A DNA stretch of 64,000 nt from Drosophila pseudoobscura (Eukaryota; Arthropoda; Insecta; Diptera; Drosophilidae): assembly GCF_009870125.1 (NCBI RefSeq), contig NC_046681.1:28294001-28358000 (forward strand), given 5' to 3'. Positions 22,751 through 35,500 of the stretch are shown here, in pieces. Every line of letters begins with the position of its first letter. Positions within the stretch are counted from its first letter, which is position 1. The notes under the pieces were generated by a model. The model searched no databases and had not been told where the DNA came from. It saw only the letters and a list, made by a program, of their open reading frames with translations. Both the position numbers and the translations under genes were made by a program.

Positions 22751-23578
22751 TCAACTGAAATTCCGAGCATCCAGGCTGTACTTCTTGTGTAGCTCCATGC
22801 AGTCCACTTTGCGGACAATCCTATGGGCCGCAGGCCCGACGTGGTACAGTACCACCATTCCCCCCGTGGAGGCGTCACAGAGGGTTGCCTGGCAGAGCGA
22901 CTGGAGGGCCAGATCGAAGGCCTCCTCGTCAGTCAGGTCGAAGCGGTACATCGGGTCGAGGATGCCCAGTGCGTTGCTCGCTCCGCTGCCCACGGAAAAT
23001 CTCTTCCCACTGATGTTCACCCCGTCAGAGTCCACGTAGACCAGGGACGGACCCTTCGGAGAATAGCCAGCCAGCAGCATGCCCATGTTCAGGCCCGTTG
23101 CGCGGTGCATCTCCGACACGTGGCAGATCATCTTGGCGGCAGCGTCAACGGACATTGGCCTCTTGTAGCGCAGCTCATGCAGGCGGCTCTCGCGGGCCAG
23201 GACCCTATACCAGTACGTGCAGTCGGCCGACCCGCCAGCCAGAGTCCCCACAATCTGACTGCTGACCGGCACGATCTTGTCCATTGTCTGGGTGGTCACG
23301 TTTATGCCACTCGATGACCGCGAGTCCGCGCAGAGGACAATCCCGCCCTGGTACACAAACCCCAGGGCGGTGGTTCCGTGATCAATCTTCAAACTGGCAT
23401 TCGTCAAGTCTGGTGTGCCAGGGACTGGAGCCATCAGTCGGTACGGGTTGTTGAAGTTGCTGGTGATCTCTTGAAAGTCATGCTCGCTTATCTGCCTCAT
23501 GGAATTTGACCAGTTGGTAGTTTTCAGAAAGGCTTTGAGGCCGCATAGCTCCTCCAATGACATTTCTCGACCGTGCAA
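22751..23578 (-). CDS. Proteasome subunit beta type-5-like (beta5R-type paralog, 275 aa)
   Basis: The N-terminal 68 residues are a propeptide ending DHG. Self-cleavage before Thr69 would expose mature Thr1 of TTALGF. Catalytic residues fit exactly in mature numbering: Thr1, Asp17 (ADSRSS) and Lys33 (MDK), plus the Gly47 region in GTLAGGSADCTYW. Downstream YSPKGPSLVYVDSDG and FSVGSGASNALGILD are standard beta5 elements. Beta5 carries the chymotrypsin-like activity of the 20S core. The propeptide and much of the sequence look divergent for a housekeeping beta5, so I take it as a counterpart of the Drosophila testis-expressed beta5R paralogs. That is inference. Single exon; a second Met at residue 6 is an alternative start. 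Confidence 0.8.
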   Translation of the reverse strand: MHGREMSLEELCGLKAFLKTTNWSNSMRQISEHDFQEITSNFNNPYRLMAPVPGTPDLTNASLKIDHGTTALGFVYQGGIVLCADSRSSSGINVTTQTMDKIVPVSSQIVGTLAGGSADCTYWYRVLARESRLHELRYKRPMSVDAAAKMICHVSEMHRATGLNMGMLLAGYSPKGPSLVYVDSDGVNISGKRFSVGSGASNALGILDPMYRFDLTDEEAFDLALQSLCQATLCDASTGGMVVLYHVGPAAHRIVRKVDCMELHKKYSLDARNFS

Positions 23579-24650
23579 AAAATATATGTTCTCGGATTTT
23601 ATGGGTATGTATTTTCTGTTGGATACAAAAATGTTAATAAAATGAAAAGGTGTGACTTTCTCGTAAAAGATACTTACTTATGTGAAACAATGTGTTTGGG
23701 ATACATACATCGGTTTTGATACATTTTGAGACAGTAAAATAGTTTCCATTAAAGCCTTCCTTGGATCTGCCTCAAAGAAACACTTAAGGAGAATATAAAG
23801 TGCTGCTTGGAATTTCATGAAGTATTTTTAAGTAATTCTAAACGCAAGTATTACAAATGTACTGCTCCAAGGAGAAAACTCAGCTGCAATATGTTGTACA
23901 TATTTTCACATTCACCTGAGCGGAATCTAATAAAATATATGCAAGCAATTTTGTATTTACAATACTCGTTTACTCGTGTTAAATTTCAGCTTACTTCTTC
24001 GTTTTATGCATATAAATTTTCATTTTTAGTCTGCATTTTTTGGCATGCCATGGGTCTTATGGGACTCCAAAACAGGGCCAAGAAGCGGGAGCACCGAAAA
24101 TTGAATATCAAATAACCCCGAGCAATAAACAGAATTACAATGTGTAATGTGGGATGTGGATTGGGGGATGAGGGGGGAATTACAATGTGTAAATTGTTTA
24201 TGATATTAATATCCGTTTGTTTGTGCAATCATTTAAAAAGGATTACGCGATTAGCATCCGACTGCGGTAATTGATAAGCGTTTATGGAAAGGCGGAAATT
24301 ATCATCTGTATTAATTTCGTTCCTTCGAAACAGTAGTGGCTGTCGCACCGCAAAAGATAGCCCCATTTGGGGGCTAAAGTGCGAAAATCAAAGCCACAGA
24401 TGGGCGAAGACCCTTCAACTCCGAGTGTCCCGGGCCTTCGTTTATGGGCCAATATGTTGAGGTAATCAATTTTAATGTTCCCTCGACCCAAGCTTCTATA
24501 TACACCATTTCTATGGCACCATTGAAATGTGTGCGGCCTGTCAAAGGTTAAAGCGTTTTGTTGTATTGCCAAATTTGCTTTTGACCAGCGCTGAAGGCGT
24601 TCCGAAGGGGGAACCACATTGTCAATCAGCAAATTCCTTCCCCTCTCGCT

Positions 24651-24684
24651 CGCTCTCTCTATCTCTCTCTCTCTCTCTCTCTCT
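24651..24684. repeat. (CT)n repeat
   Basis: CT dinucleotides, with a single A interruption near 24661. Confidence 0.9.
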
Positions 24685-27600
24685 ACCTCTCGGGGCTATT
24701 TGGCAATGTCGGAATGGCAAACACTTGGACAGCACGTCGCCTGTTTGGTCTTTGCGTTTGGGTTTGGGTTTACCAGCAGGACAGCAGGACTTCACCACCA
24801 CCTTGCTCCGCAATATGGCCAAAATTTATGCATTGCAGTTGACTTATTAGGGTCTGGCTACCGCCCCGTCCCTGTACCTCTTCCTGTCCCTGTCCCTGTA
24901 CATATATGTATGTATCTCCCTCACCGGAGGGAGCTCTTCTATTTGTGCTGTTGATTCGCTTTGATTTGGCCGGGATGCCCCAGAGCTGGCATAACTGTGC
25001 GTCACAGTTGCGCTTTGCATTCGGCTTGGGTTCCCCTTGGGCAATGTGTTCTCCTTAATAGTTGCTAATTATGTTTAATTATTCATTTGTGATTTTGTAG
25101 GGGCCAGATTTGCCCTCAAAGCACGCATCTTCCTATAGTGTGGAGCATTAACAAGACATCTGGAAGGATTCCGACAGCATACGGTCTGAATTCCTTTCTG
25201 TAATTACAATATTATTTAACCCAGCCATAGACAGTGTCTCATTTCTGTTCGGTACCTCCAAAAAGTCATCCATATATTGACCGGTCTCACAGCTTCACAG
25301 TCGTCTTGATTCCTCGGCTAGGAGGCACTGATTAGCTGCCAACCTGAGAAAATAATTATAAATTAGTTTGGGAATAACTAGATATGAAGAAAACTCACCA
25401 TTTTACTTAATATTCTCAGACAAACAAAGGCAAACGTTAAGCATTACATTTTCCTGTTACTGAATATATGTTTCCAGCTAAAGATAACACTAAGCAGCGG
25501 AGATGAGGCAGCATTGCTACTCAAGAAAGCCGCAGAGTATGCGGCAACAATTCATCCTTGAAGTGGGGCTTTTAATCAAGACCAACGCACATACCACCAT
25601 GAGCACAAAGACGTCTGTACATGCCTGCATCCACACCTCGTCGCTGCTCCACCGAGATAGAGACAACACAATCACATGCGTGGCTGCAATTTCCGCAGCA
25701 TATTTACAGGCAGCAATGTCGCCAAGGCTCCTCCGGTGATATACGGGCGTAGCATACGGTCATAGTAGCATAGTAGCAATTCGCAGGCTGTAAATTTTGA
25801 CTTTCAATGCTGTGCAGAAGGGAATTTGACATTTACTAATTGCCAGATTATGCCAGAGACGCAAGCGAATCGAATCTCCTAGAGCGGAGGGATTAAATGA
25901 ATGTAATCAAAGCCCCCGAGGACTAGAACTTTATTTGAGGCAGAGAATCCCCCCTGTACTAGGTTCAGGTATGTTCATTACAGGCACATTCAAACGAAAT
26001 GGGTTAAGCTGTACTTGGCTCTGAGGGGGAGCTCGACTAACTTCGATTTCCGTGCAGATAAAGATTGCATTGCCGAGGCTGTCATCGACGGGATTAATTA
26101 ATCAACGTTATGTCTGTCAATCGAGGTCTGTTCTAGCCATCTCGTGTCTTTCCCGTTCCAGTCCCATTCCTGTCGTTCGATGGCATTTGCTTTCCTGCCT
26201 TGGAGAATATCACTTTCGCAAATTGAAGTTGCTTTTTTCTCTCATTCTCAGACACACACACTGGCACAGTGGCTCACCGGCTCACTGGCTCACGTGGCTT
26301 CTGCTGCTGTTGTTTCTGTTGCAGTTGGATGTGGCATGCTTCATGGCAACTCATGCATATTCATTGTTTACAAGCACACTGCCACACGACCAGACAACAA
26401 TCTCTCAAAAACTGCACCTGATTTCTTTCACATTCCCCTTCTCTTTCTCTTTCTCTTTCCCTGCCTCAATTAGACCCGGCTTTTCCTACTTTTGTTTGCT
26501 ATCCCTATACCTACACCCATGCCGATTCGCATATATCTTTGGTCCGGTCCCAGGCTGCTATGAATCTTTGAAATGCAATGACCATTAGGAGTCCATTCTA
26601 TTGTATCACTCGTCATACGCTTGCCATTTATGTAATTTGTGGCCATTAACCAACAGGCATTTTGTGGGTGAAGTGCAACCGAAGGACGGAAGCCAAAATT
26701 GGTATCAAAATACACAGGCACCACTTGCAATGACAGGTTGCAAGAAAGGAGGATTTACTTGAGGTGGAATTCCCCATAAATATCAAGAAAATAAGTACTT
26801 CCCAGCTGTGGATTCAAGCTATCCTTAAGCTCTCCTTGGGCCCCATCGCAATTCCTATTTTAAATGTATCTGCTGTTTGACGGCACATACCCGAAGGTAT
26901 CTGTTGGATTACCCGCTTTTATTGCCAATTACCAGATGGAGAGACATTTGCATATCCAGATGAGCACTTCGGATCCAAACACAACCTGTAACCCAATTTC
27001 TGCTTCTGTTTCTGTTTTCAATTTATTATTTTATTTATTTGCCTGGACAACCATAAATTCCTTGTCGCAGAGCGAATAACAATCATAATCTTCGATATAA
27101 TTTCCACTTTATGGCTGTCTTGCGGTAGGAAGATAAAAATTCACACATTGATATGTATGTTTTTATGGATGCAAAAGATACAAGTAATACAAGTAAACAC
27201 ATAAACAATAGGCAGCAACATCAAAGAGCAATTCCAATGTAAAATTCTTAAGACACCAGGACACATGCTGGCCATTTCCAACTCCTGTCTCCCCATACGA
27301 CTGTGCATTGAGTTCTTCAATAGACAAAGGAAGAACGAATACGTATTACATAATTTGACAAAATCCATAAACCATAAATTCTTGGCAAAGCCAGCACTAA
27401 AAGAGCCTGCTCCTCCCAGAGATTGTCGCCGCCCGAAGGAAAACTGTCTCGTAATCGTCGGCAATAAAAAGAAGCCCAAAAGCAGCAGGCCCATAAAATA
27501 ATATCGGAATCAGTACGTCTCATCCGAGTAGTTGGAAGGAAACATTGGCGTGGCCGTCTGTCCACATAAAAATCACATAAACCCATAAATCGTCATCAGG

Positions 27601-28575
27601 CCGCAACAATCACGACTATTAGGTTAAATCAACCCAAAGACACAAACCGAAATCAACATGAAATATATTTAGTGCTCACTTTCAGGCATTTATCATGCCA
27701 TGTTCCACTGTATTAGACGCCCAATTAGAGTGATTATGCCCCGAATTGTGAATCCAGAGCTTAAATGAGCCGCCGTTTCCCGATTCACAGCACAAAAATG
27801 TCGCACAGAATAACGCATTAAATCAGGGCACAAAATTACACAAATATTTGTAAACTGTTGGCCACAAAGCAGAACAGCAGCATATCTGCATGGCTAAAAT
27901 AGTTGCGAATTCTTCTTTGTCGGTTGGCTGTGTACATTTTTTGAATATGGAGCACGTAGAGCACACGTGGCAAATGCTCATGCGTTTCGGGGAGTCCCCT
28001 GAGAATGTTCTGGATAACAAATCCGACTCATTTTGGGCCACAAAAATGTAATAAAATTAACAAACTTAAAGCTACTAAAACATTCTTAAATTCGGAACTT
28101 GGTTTAAAGACATTCCCGTACGATTTTGTTCCTCGCTCCAAAAACTTGGTTTCTTTTTTGCCTGTCAAGTGCTAAAAAGAGAGGGAGGAGGTGGAAAAGA
28201 ATGAGAGAGGCAATGCTGCACAATTTAATTATACAGTTAATTTGCTTAAATGGTTGACGGCTGGCACAGCAATTCAAGTGTTGACAGTGGGAATTGCCGG
28301 AGGAAAAAAGAGGAATATTCCATCACATCACAGTTTGCGGCGGAAGGGGGAAGCCTCCCATCCCATCCCACATTTTTCGACCAAAAAACTTTGTTTGATT
28401 CCAAACAAGAATGAAGGAAACGAAGTGGAGGACGATGGCGCTTTCTGCATCAAACACATGCAGACAGGTTAAGCGCTTTGCCTCTGGCTCTGGCTCTGCC
28501 TCTGGCTCATTCTCATACACCTCCAACATGCACCGGTTATTAAATTTGGGCCCTTTGTAAGTTCTCCCTTTTCGC

Positions 28576-28606
28576 ACTCTCTCTCTCTCTCTCTCTCCCT
28601 CTCTCT
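28576..28606. repeat. (CT)n repeat
   Basis: CT dinucleotides with one CC interruption. Confidence 0.9.
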
Positions 28607-29421
28607 GTTTGGAGCTTCTGGGATATGTGGTATCCTGAAATACCTTACGGAGTTAGTTGGCCTAACTAAGTTTTGCCAAAGTTGGGGCTCAACTGGAATT
28701 CCCGTGCTACCCCAAAATGCGATTAGAATCAAGCAAACTTTATTCGTAGTAATTCCACCAGAGGAAAGGCGTATGGGTATTTAAAGCCTGCAATTGGAAA
28801 TACGGAATATTTGAATGCAAAGAACTGTCTATATCCGTGCTCCCAAGGTACTATCCTCATATGGAATCAATGGATTTGTGGTGTAGTACCCGTAAGTGCC
28901 CCATCCCCCTGCCTGTTAAATCAATTGAATCTCCTCACGTCCACCGTAAGCCCAAAGCACCAGCTGTCTCTCAATATTGAGACGCTACAGCTTTGGCCAA
29001 GTCATAAACTTGCCTTCCACCGTGTCTTGTCTTGTCCTGTCCTGTTTCGTCTTGTCGTGTGCGGCCTTCCTCCTCTCGCTGGCAAAGAGCATTTCAGCAC
29101 GCCCGTACAATTCAATTAATGGGCATTCAAATGATATAAACCTACTGAGGCATTTTTAGTGCAGCCACATCGTCGAGTGCTCCGATTCATTAGCAAGCAC
29201 TGAGAGCGGGGATTGGATTGGAGTAATGCCAAGGGATGCATGGGAAGTGGACACTGCCCCTCCCCCTGAGGCCGGAGGCCATAGCAACTACCAGTCCAAC
29301 ACGTGTCGTGGCGTGTACCCCAAGGAAAACAACAGGTGCAAAGAAAAAGGAGCACCTAGACAGTCCTTGCCTAGTAACGGGGCAGTCCACATACAAGCCG
29401 GGCGCGTGGCAACCCTGACAC

Positions 29422-29436
29422 GTTGCCCCCAGCAAC
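29422..29436. promoter_or_regulatory. RFX X-box upstream of btv
   Basis: GTTGCC-CCC-AGCAAC matches the X-box consensus GTNRCC-N(0-3)-RGYAAC at every defined position and is nearly palindromic. It lies 130 bp upstream of the btv ATG. RFX factors drive intraflagellar-transport and ciliary genes through such sites in fly chordotonal and olfactory neurons, which fits the gene it precedes. Confidence 0.8.
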
Positions 29437-29565
29437 CGGAAGGTACAACAAATAGTGGTGTTTCGAGAAAAGTGAAAGAGTTTTCCGTGAAAACCGAAAG
29501 TTAAATCTAGTCAGAATATATCCAGCGATCGAATTGGATATATTCGTGTATAGAAACATCTCAAG

Positions 29566-32500
29566 ATGAGCCAGCGCACTAAATTCATTATAAATACATC
29601 GGGTAAGCCTTCAGAGCTGATGGAGCACTCTTTCCGCCAAAGAAGGCAAACTAAAACACTCTCGACACCTGCCTCTCCTGCTCCTCTGCTGCTCTGCAGT
29701 TGAGTACTTTGCAGTTCGGATGCCGGGCACGGAGCTGGATGAGCAAACAGCCACTATACTGGAGTTTCTGGAGCAGGAGGAGCACACGGTTATCTCGGCC
29801 GTGCATAATAAATCCGATGGCAAAATCAAATTTCACCATCGTATACCCAACGACGAGGTCTGTTTGCTTTTCTACAAGGTGCCGCAGGTCGGCGGTGGCC
29901 AAGGAGCCGGCCCCCATGTCGCCCCAGCAGCCTCTGAGCCCCTACTGGGCATATTAACACTGGAGGGTGGCCTGGTTAAATCCATTTACAATTCCGTTTC
30001 CCGTGTCTACTCACCCGCCGTCGCCCGTGTAAGTTCCGTTCCATGTGTAATGCAGATCCGTGTAGTGCAGTGCAGTGTAGTGTAGTGTAGTGCAGAGCAG
30101 TGCCATGCCTGATAAATCCCACTCGGATCAAATTACTTTGCTCTTTTGCATGCTTCCAGTAGTAGCTGGAAGAACTTTTAATCGCATTTGCGCATAATTC
30201 AATCTGGCCTGCAATTGCATTTTGTCAATTATATTTGCTGTTCCACTCCACTCCGTGCAATGCAATTTGTTTTACCAATAGCCCCATTCTCATTCTCCTT
30301 ATCCGCCATTCTTTCCATTTGCAGCGCAACGAGTACGGCACGGAGTTAAGCGGCCTCCTGGAGAATTTGCACGTGTCGCTGGGATCCAGCTTGGGACTCC
30401 CGCAGAGCGGTAAGTATATAAGAGATCGAATTGCATTCCACTTTTTGGCTCTTTCCACTGAAAAAATGGCGAAAATAGTTATTCCAGTAAGATTCCAAGA
30501 ATTCCAAGAACACGATACAGAAAAGACAATCAAGTTCAAACTATCTGGCAGCACCTTCCACCAAATTCAAGCAAGGTGGCAGCATCCTCACCTATCGCTG
30601 CTCGATCTTCCGCTTCCACTTTCCAACGACTGTTTTGCGTGTTGTGTTTGCTCGAGTTCACAGCAAATTGTTTATTTCACAGGCATAACCAGTCTTAAGG
30701 ATGAAATCAAATATTGGAAACAAAAACTGGGACAGAAATCGAGCTCTCGATTGGACCGCGAAGCAGCGCAAGTGTTTATTGGGGTCTTGGAGAATATAGA
30801 AAAGCAAATCAGGTAAGAAAGCCAAAATTGCATAGTCAAACGTGATATAAAGACGTAAACAACAGCACAATAGATGGTGGAAATCCCAGCAGCACCATTG
30901 AGGAGTTCCTCGACCATGCCCACAACAATCTGGACGAACTGTGGCGACTGCCCTACAACTATTCACAGCAGCGAATGGCAGATCTGTTGGACATCATTGG
31001 GAAGCGACTGTTGGAGGTCTGCTTGACTCAACTGCTGGCAGAGGACATCTGGAGCCTGCATTCCTACCATGTCAACAGCCTGATGAGCCAAAGCATTGAC
31101 ACAGTGGACGCTTGGATCCAGTTGTGCGACTCGCTGACGCGCCTCTTCTGGCCGAACTATGTGAAGCATCCGTGGCTGGGGGAGCCGCATGTGCCCAAGC
31201 GCGGGCAGCAGTTCAAGGAGCGCCTCAGCGAGATTCGGAATATCAAGCAGTTGTACAAGCAAATAGCCACTCTCCTGGACGATGCAGAGCTGCAAGAGAT
31301 GTTCCAGGAGCAGGCCCCATTTACCGGTGAGCAGGGCACTGGTGTACGAACCCACGTGCGACTGGCATTCTCACCGACGCGACGCTATCTTTCCAGACTT
31401 TAACATTTTCGACACCTCCTCAAACGGACAGGCCAAGTGGCACAAGGCTTTGCACCACTTTGAGCAGGTCCTGCAGCCCATCGATGAACGGATTGCGGCC
31501 GCTCTGAAGGCTCAGCTGCATCACCACTTGAGCAACCCACGACAAGTCATCTTCATCTTCTCGAAATATGAAACCCTTATACAGCGGCCGGCAGTCCTCG
31601 AGCTCCTCTCCATCGAACGAGAGCAGTTCTTGCAATCGTTGCACATTCTGCTGCAAGAGCTGCGGAAGGCCATGACGGACACGAACATGGAACCGGACAC
31701 GGGTCATCTGTCAGTGATCTGCAATGAGTGCCGCTGGTTAAAGGTGGTGCAGTATCAAATTCAGGAGATTGAGAAGGTCAGCCATCTCATAAGCGGCCGA
31801 GAGGGCTTCGACAAGATCAACAAGGCAGTGCAGGAAATCAAGGAGGAGACAGAGTCGCTGTTGCGTACCAACTTTGAGATATGGTCGGGGCAGTGCTCTA
31901 CAGCAGTGAAAAGCGGGGAGCTCAGGTGAGAATTGTCTCCATTATTGGATTCTGCCATATAATCACCATCCCCTTCACAGACTACGCGATGATCAGGCCG
32001 TTGTGAAGTTTGAAAAGGAGGGCCGCCAACTAATGCGAGTAACCTTCAACCCGAAGCTGGTAACCTTCTGCCAGGATGTTCGGGAGTTTGAGAACCTTGG
32101 CTACAACGTGCCCTTGGATGTTCGTGCGTCTGCCACGCATGCGGCCAAGTACATGTGCTATGCCCGGCGGCTGCAGCAGATTGCCACGTTCCACAATACC
32201 ATTGGGGACCGCATGATTCCCTGCCAGCGTCCAATAATGCTGAAGAATGCACTGGAGCTGCAGCGTCTGGTGCAGAGCGAGACGGTGGCCTGGCAGGACG
32301 AGACTTCAGTGCAGCGTTATGTGAATATCCTGCAGGCAGCTGTGTCCAAACTCTCGTCGGACAACACCCTTCTCGTGGGATACCACGAGCAGGCCAAGCG
32401 AACGGTAGGACGTCGATTGATCGAGAGTTCTCTGAGATGTACATATATTTAAAACCCACTCTGTTAAAGGTAATGAAGCTTATGGGCACCGATTTGCTTA

Positions 32501-35500
32501 CTCAAAACCAAATCTGGAAGGACGAACTCCGACACTTGCGGGAGCTGTTGGCCACGCTGGAGCGCCAGGGCTACACCCATTTGGATGCCTTCAAGCTGCA
32601 CTGGGACCATCAGCTGTACAAAGTGCTCGAGTATCAGTATATACTCGGACTTCTGGACATGAACAACAAGCTGCCGGATATCCACATCAAGCTCGTGTTG
32701 CGCCAGAGGGAGCTCTGCTACAGTCCGCCGGAGGAGGAGATACGGGAACTCTACTTCAGCCAGCTCCGACGCTTCATCGAGCGACCGTGCAACTTCCACG
32801 GACTCTCGGAGCACAGCTCGGAGCTGTTCAAGTCTATGGTGACGGTTAATCGCCATCATTTTGGTCCGCTGTACAAGAGGGCAGCGGAGTTGTTCGATAA
32901 GCTGGAGGATTTCAAGACGATCTGGCTGCCATGGATAGCTCTGGGGTGTGTGGACGTGGAGCAGCTGTGCGGCATTCACCTGAATGAGGCGGATGACTGG
33001 GACCGCAATTTCCGGGCCTGCAAGCACTTCAGCCAGCAATTGGCCAAACTCCAGCAGGCAGAGGAATCCATCGATTGCTTGGTGATCAATGTCCTGCCCC
33101 TCCGAACCGACATTGAGTTCATCAGCAGGCGGTACTGGGAGTCGCTGTCCAACAGCTTACGCTCCTCCATCCTCACGGATGTGGGAGTGGTGCAGGAATT
33201 TCTGCAGAATGCCCTGCAGTTTCTGCAGAACGTGCCCATGGACGAGGGTAGCATTAGTCAGTCAGGCATGAAGTACGAGAAGATCATGAGCGAGCTGCCG
33301 CAGATCGGAGAGACCCTGGAAGTGGTGAGGGCCAAAGATGCCTGTCTGGCGGGCTGGTGCAAGGAGCGGGTGACAGCTCTCACCGGCATCCTGCAGCAGT
33401 GGGAGCAGCTTCAGCCACTGCTGGAGAATCATGCAGTGATCCTCCAACGTCAAGTGGATATGATCAAGAACCAGGCCCAGACACAGCTTCAGAACCTCAG
33501 AAATGAAGCCGAAAAGTTTCTACTTCGCTGGGAGTCCACCATCGCCGAACTGGAGGCCAACGAGCAGTCCACCCTAGAGGTGTTCAAGGAGCGCCGCCAA
33601 CACTGGCAGCAGCTGCAGACGAAGAAGCAGCAGCTCCTGGACGAGTGCTCCAAATTCAACATGGAGTTCCCCTCGGACATGCTGCAGCCGTTCGCCGAGA
33701 TTGACAGCCAAATGGAACAGCAGTCAAAGCAGTGGCAGGTCTACGACTCCTTCCTGAGCGAGCTCCAGCCCATCCTGCAGGAGGAGTGGACCATTTATCG
33801 CCGACGTCCCTATGTGCTCAACGAGTTCATTGCCAAGTGGGAGGGTTCCGTGCATGCCTCCATAGATCTACCCTCCAAGCGCATCCGTCAGCAGGTGGAG
33901 CGCCTCCAGCTGGCCCTGCCCGTCCTGCAGCAGCTTCAATCGGATGCGTTGAGCGAACGCCATTGGGCGAGGATCTTTCAGCTGCTTCATCGAAGTCAAT
34001 CGAAGCCCTTGCACTCGATACTCCTTCAAGACATCTTGGAGGATTTGGATGCCCTTCAAGCGGCTGCCGCAGAGATCGGGAGCATTGTGAGGCAGGCATC
34101 TAGCGAGCAGATTGTGCGGCAGGCTCTGGTCGAACTCGATCAGTGGGCAGTGACGGCTCAGCTGAAGCTCATCGCGCGCACAGATGCCTCCGGGCAGACC
34201 GTATCCCTGATCAAGGACTACCAGGAGGTGCTCAACAAGATTGGCGATAATCAATCTCTGCTGCAATCGGCCAAGAACTCGGCTGCCTTCGACAGCTTCT
34301 CAGATCAGGCAGAGCTGTGGGAGAGTCGCCTCAACACGCTGGATGCCCTGCTCACGAGTCTAAGTCACTCGCAAAGACGGTAAGAAAACAATACAAGAGT
34401 TGGAATACATAATAACCCACATATCCTATCTAGATGGGTATATTTGGAACCCGTTTTTGGATCGGGAACTCTGCAGCAGGAACAGTCACTGTTCAAGCGC
34501 ATTGACAAGGACTTTCGTTTCGTGATGCGGGAAATCGAAATGGATGCCCGGGTCACTTCGCTGATTAAGATCAACAACATCAGCACCATTGTCCATGCCT
34601 TGGAGACCCAATTGGCGAGATGTCAGCAGAATCTGATGAGCTACATAACCGTAAGACCTGTGGATAACTTGGCAAGTGTATAGCTCAATTGAGGCAATCA
34701 ATCAATCTTCCGCAGGACAAACGGAACTCCTTTCCACGCTTCTATTTCCTGGGCGACGATGATCTGCTGGAGTTGCTGGGGCAGGCCAGCAAGGACGCGG
34801 ACATCATACAGCGACACATCCGTAAGCTATTTCCCGGGTGTCACAGCCTGAGCATAAGGCAGACTGCCGCCGATGCCAATCAATTCTCCATTGTGGCTGT
34901 GCACAGTGCCGAGGGCGATGAGCTGCAGCTAAGCCAGCCCGTGGATATGAAAGGCGACATAGAGGTGAGTCGCTGTCGCACGCAGAATATGAAACATTAT
35001 CCCCAATCCATAATCCATTTCCATCAAAGCGCTGGCTGAATCAACTTGTCACGGCCGTCCAGGAGACGCTGCGGGGCCAGATCCATGAGTGCTACTCCAA
35101 CACCAGCGCCAACAGCGACAGCCTCAGCGAGCAGATCCTAAGGAAGTATGTCAGCCAGGTGCTGGCCACGGCCCGGGCTCTGCACTTCACCCGCCAGGCG
35201 GAGCAGGCGATTGGCGCCATGGCGCTGGCGAAGCTCCAGCAGCAGCTGAAGGCGGAAATTGCCCATCTGGCGGCAATGAAGCAGCGTGCCGAGAGCGGAA
35301 GCTTGATGAGCCTTAAGCTGCGTGCCCTGCTCCTGGACCTGGTGCACTATGCCGGGGTGGTGGAGCAGCTGCAGCGGCACAATGTGATGCATGTCGGCGA
35401 CTGGCACTGGCTGTGTCAACTCCGATATTACCTGGCCGCCGGAGGAAGTGGCAGTGTGAGTGGCAGTCGGCAGGTGTGCGTCCGCATGGTTTATGCGGAA

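Larger units (their letters stand above)
23579..29565. other. 6 kb with no gene seen
   Basis: Short ORFs lack coding character. Features are (CT)n tracts at 24651-24684 and 28576-28606. The last 200 bp are the btv promoter region. Confidence 0.5.

Noticed and set aside
30866-30880. Acceptor at the ATAG just before ATGGTGG for btv exon 5
   Set aside because: It introduces a TGA within ten codons. The upstream AACAG acceptor keeps the frame and the family sequence.
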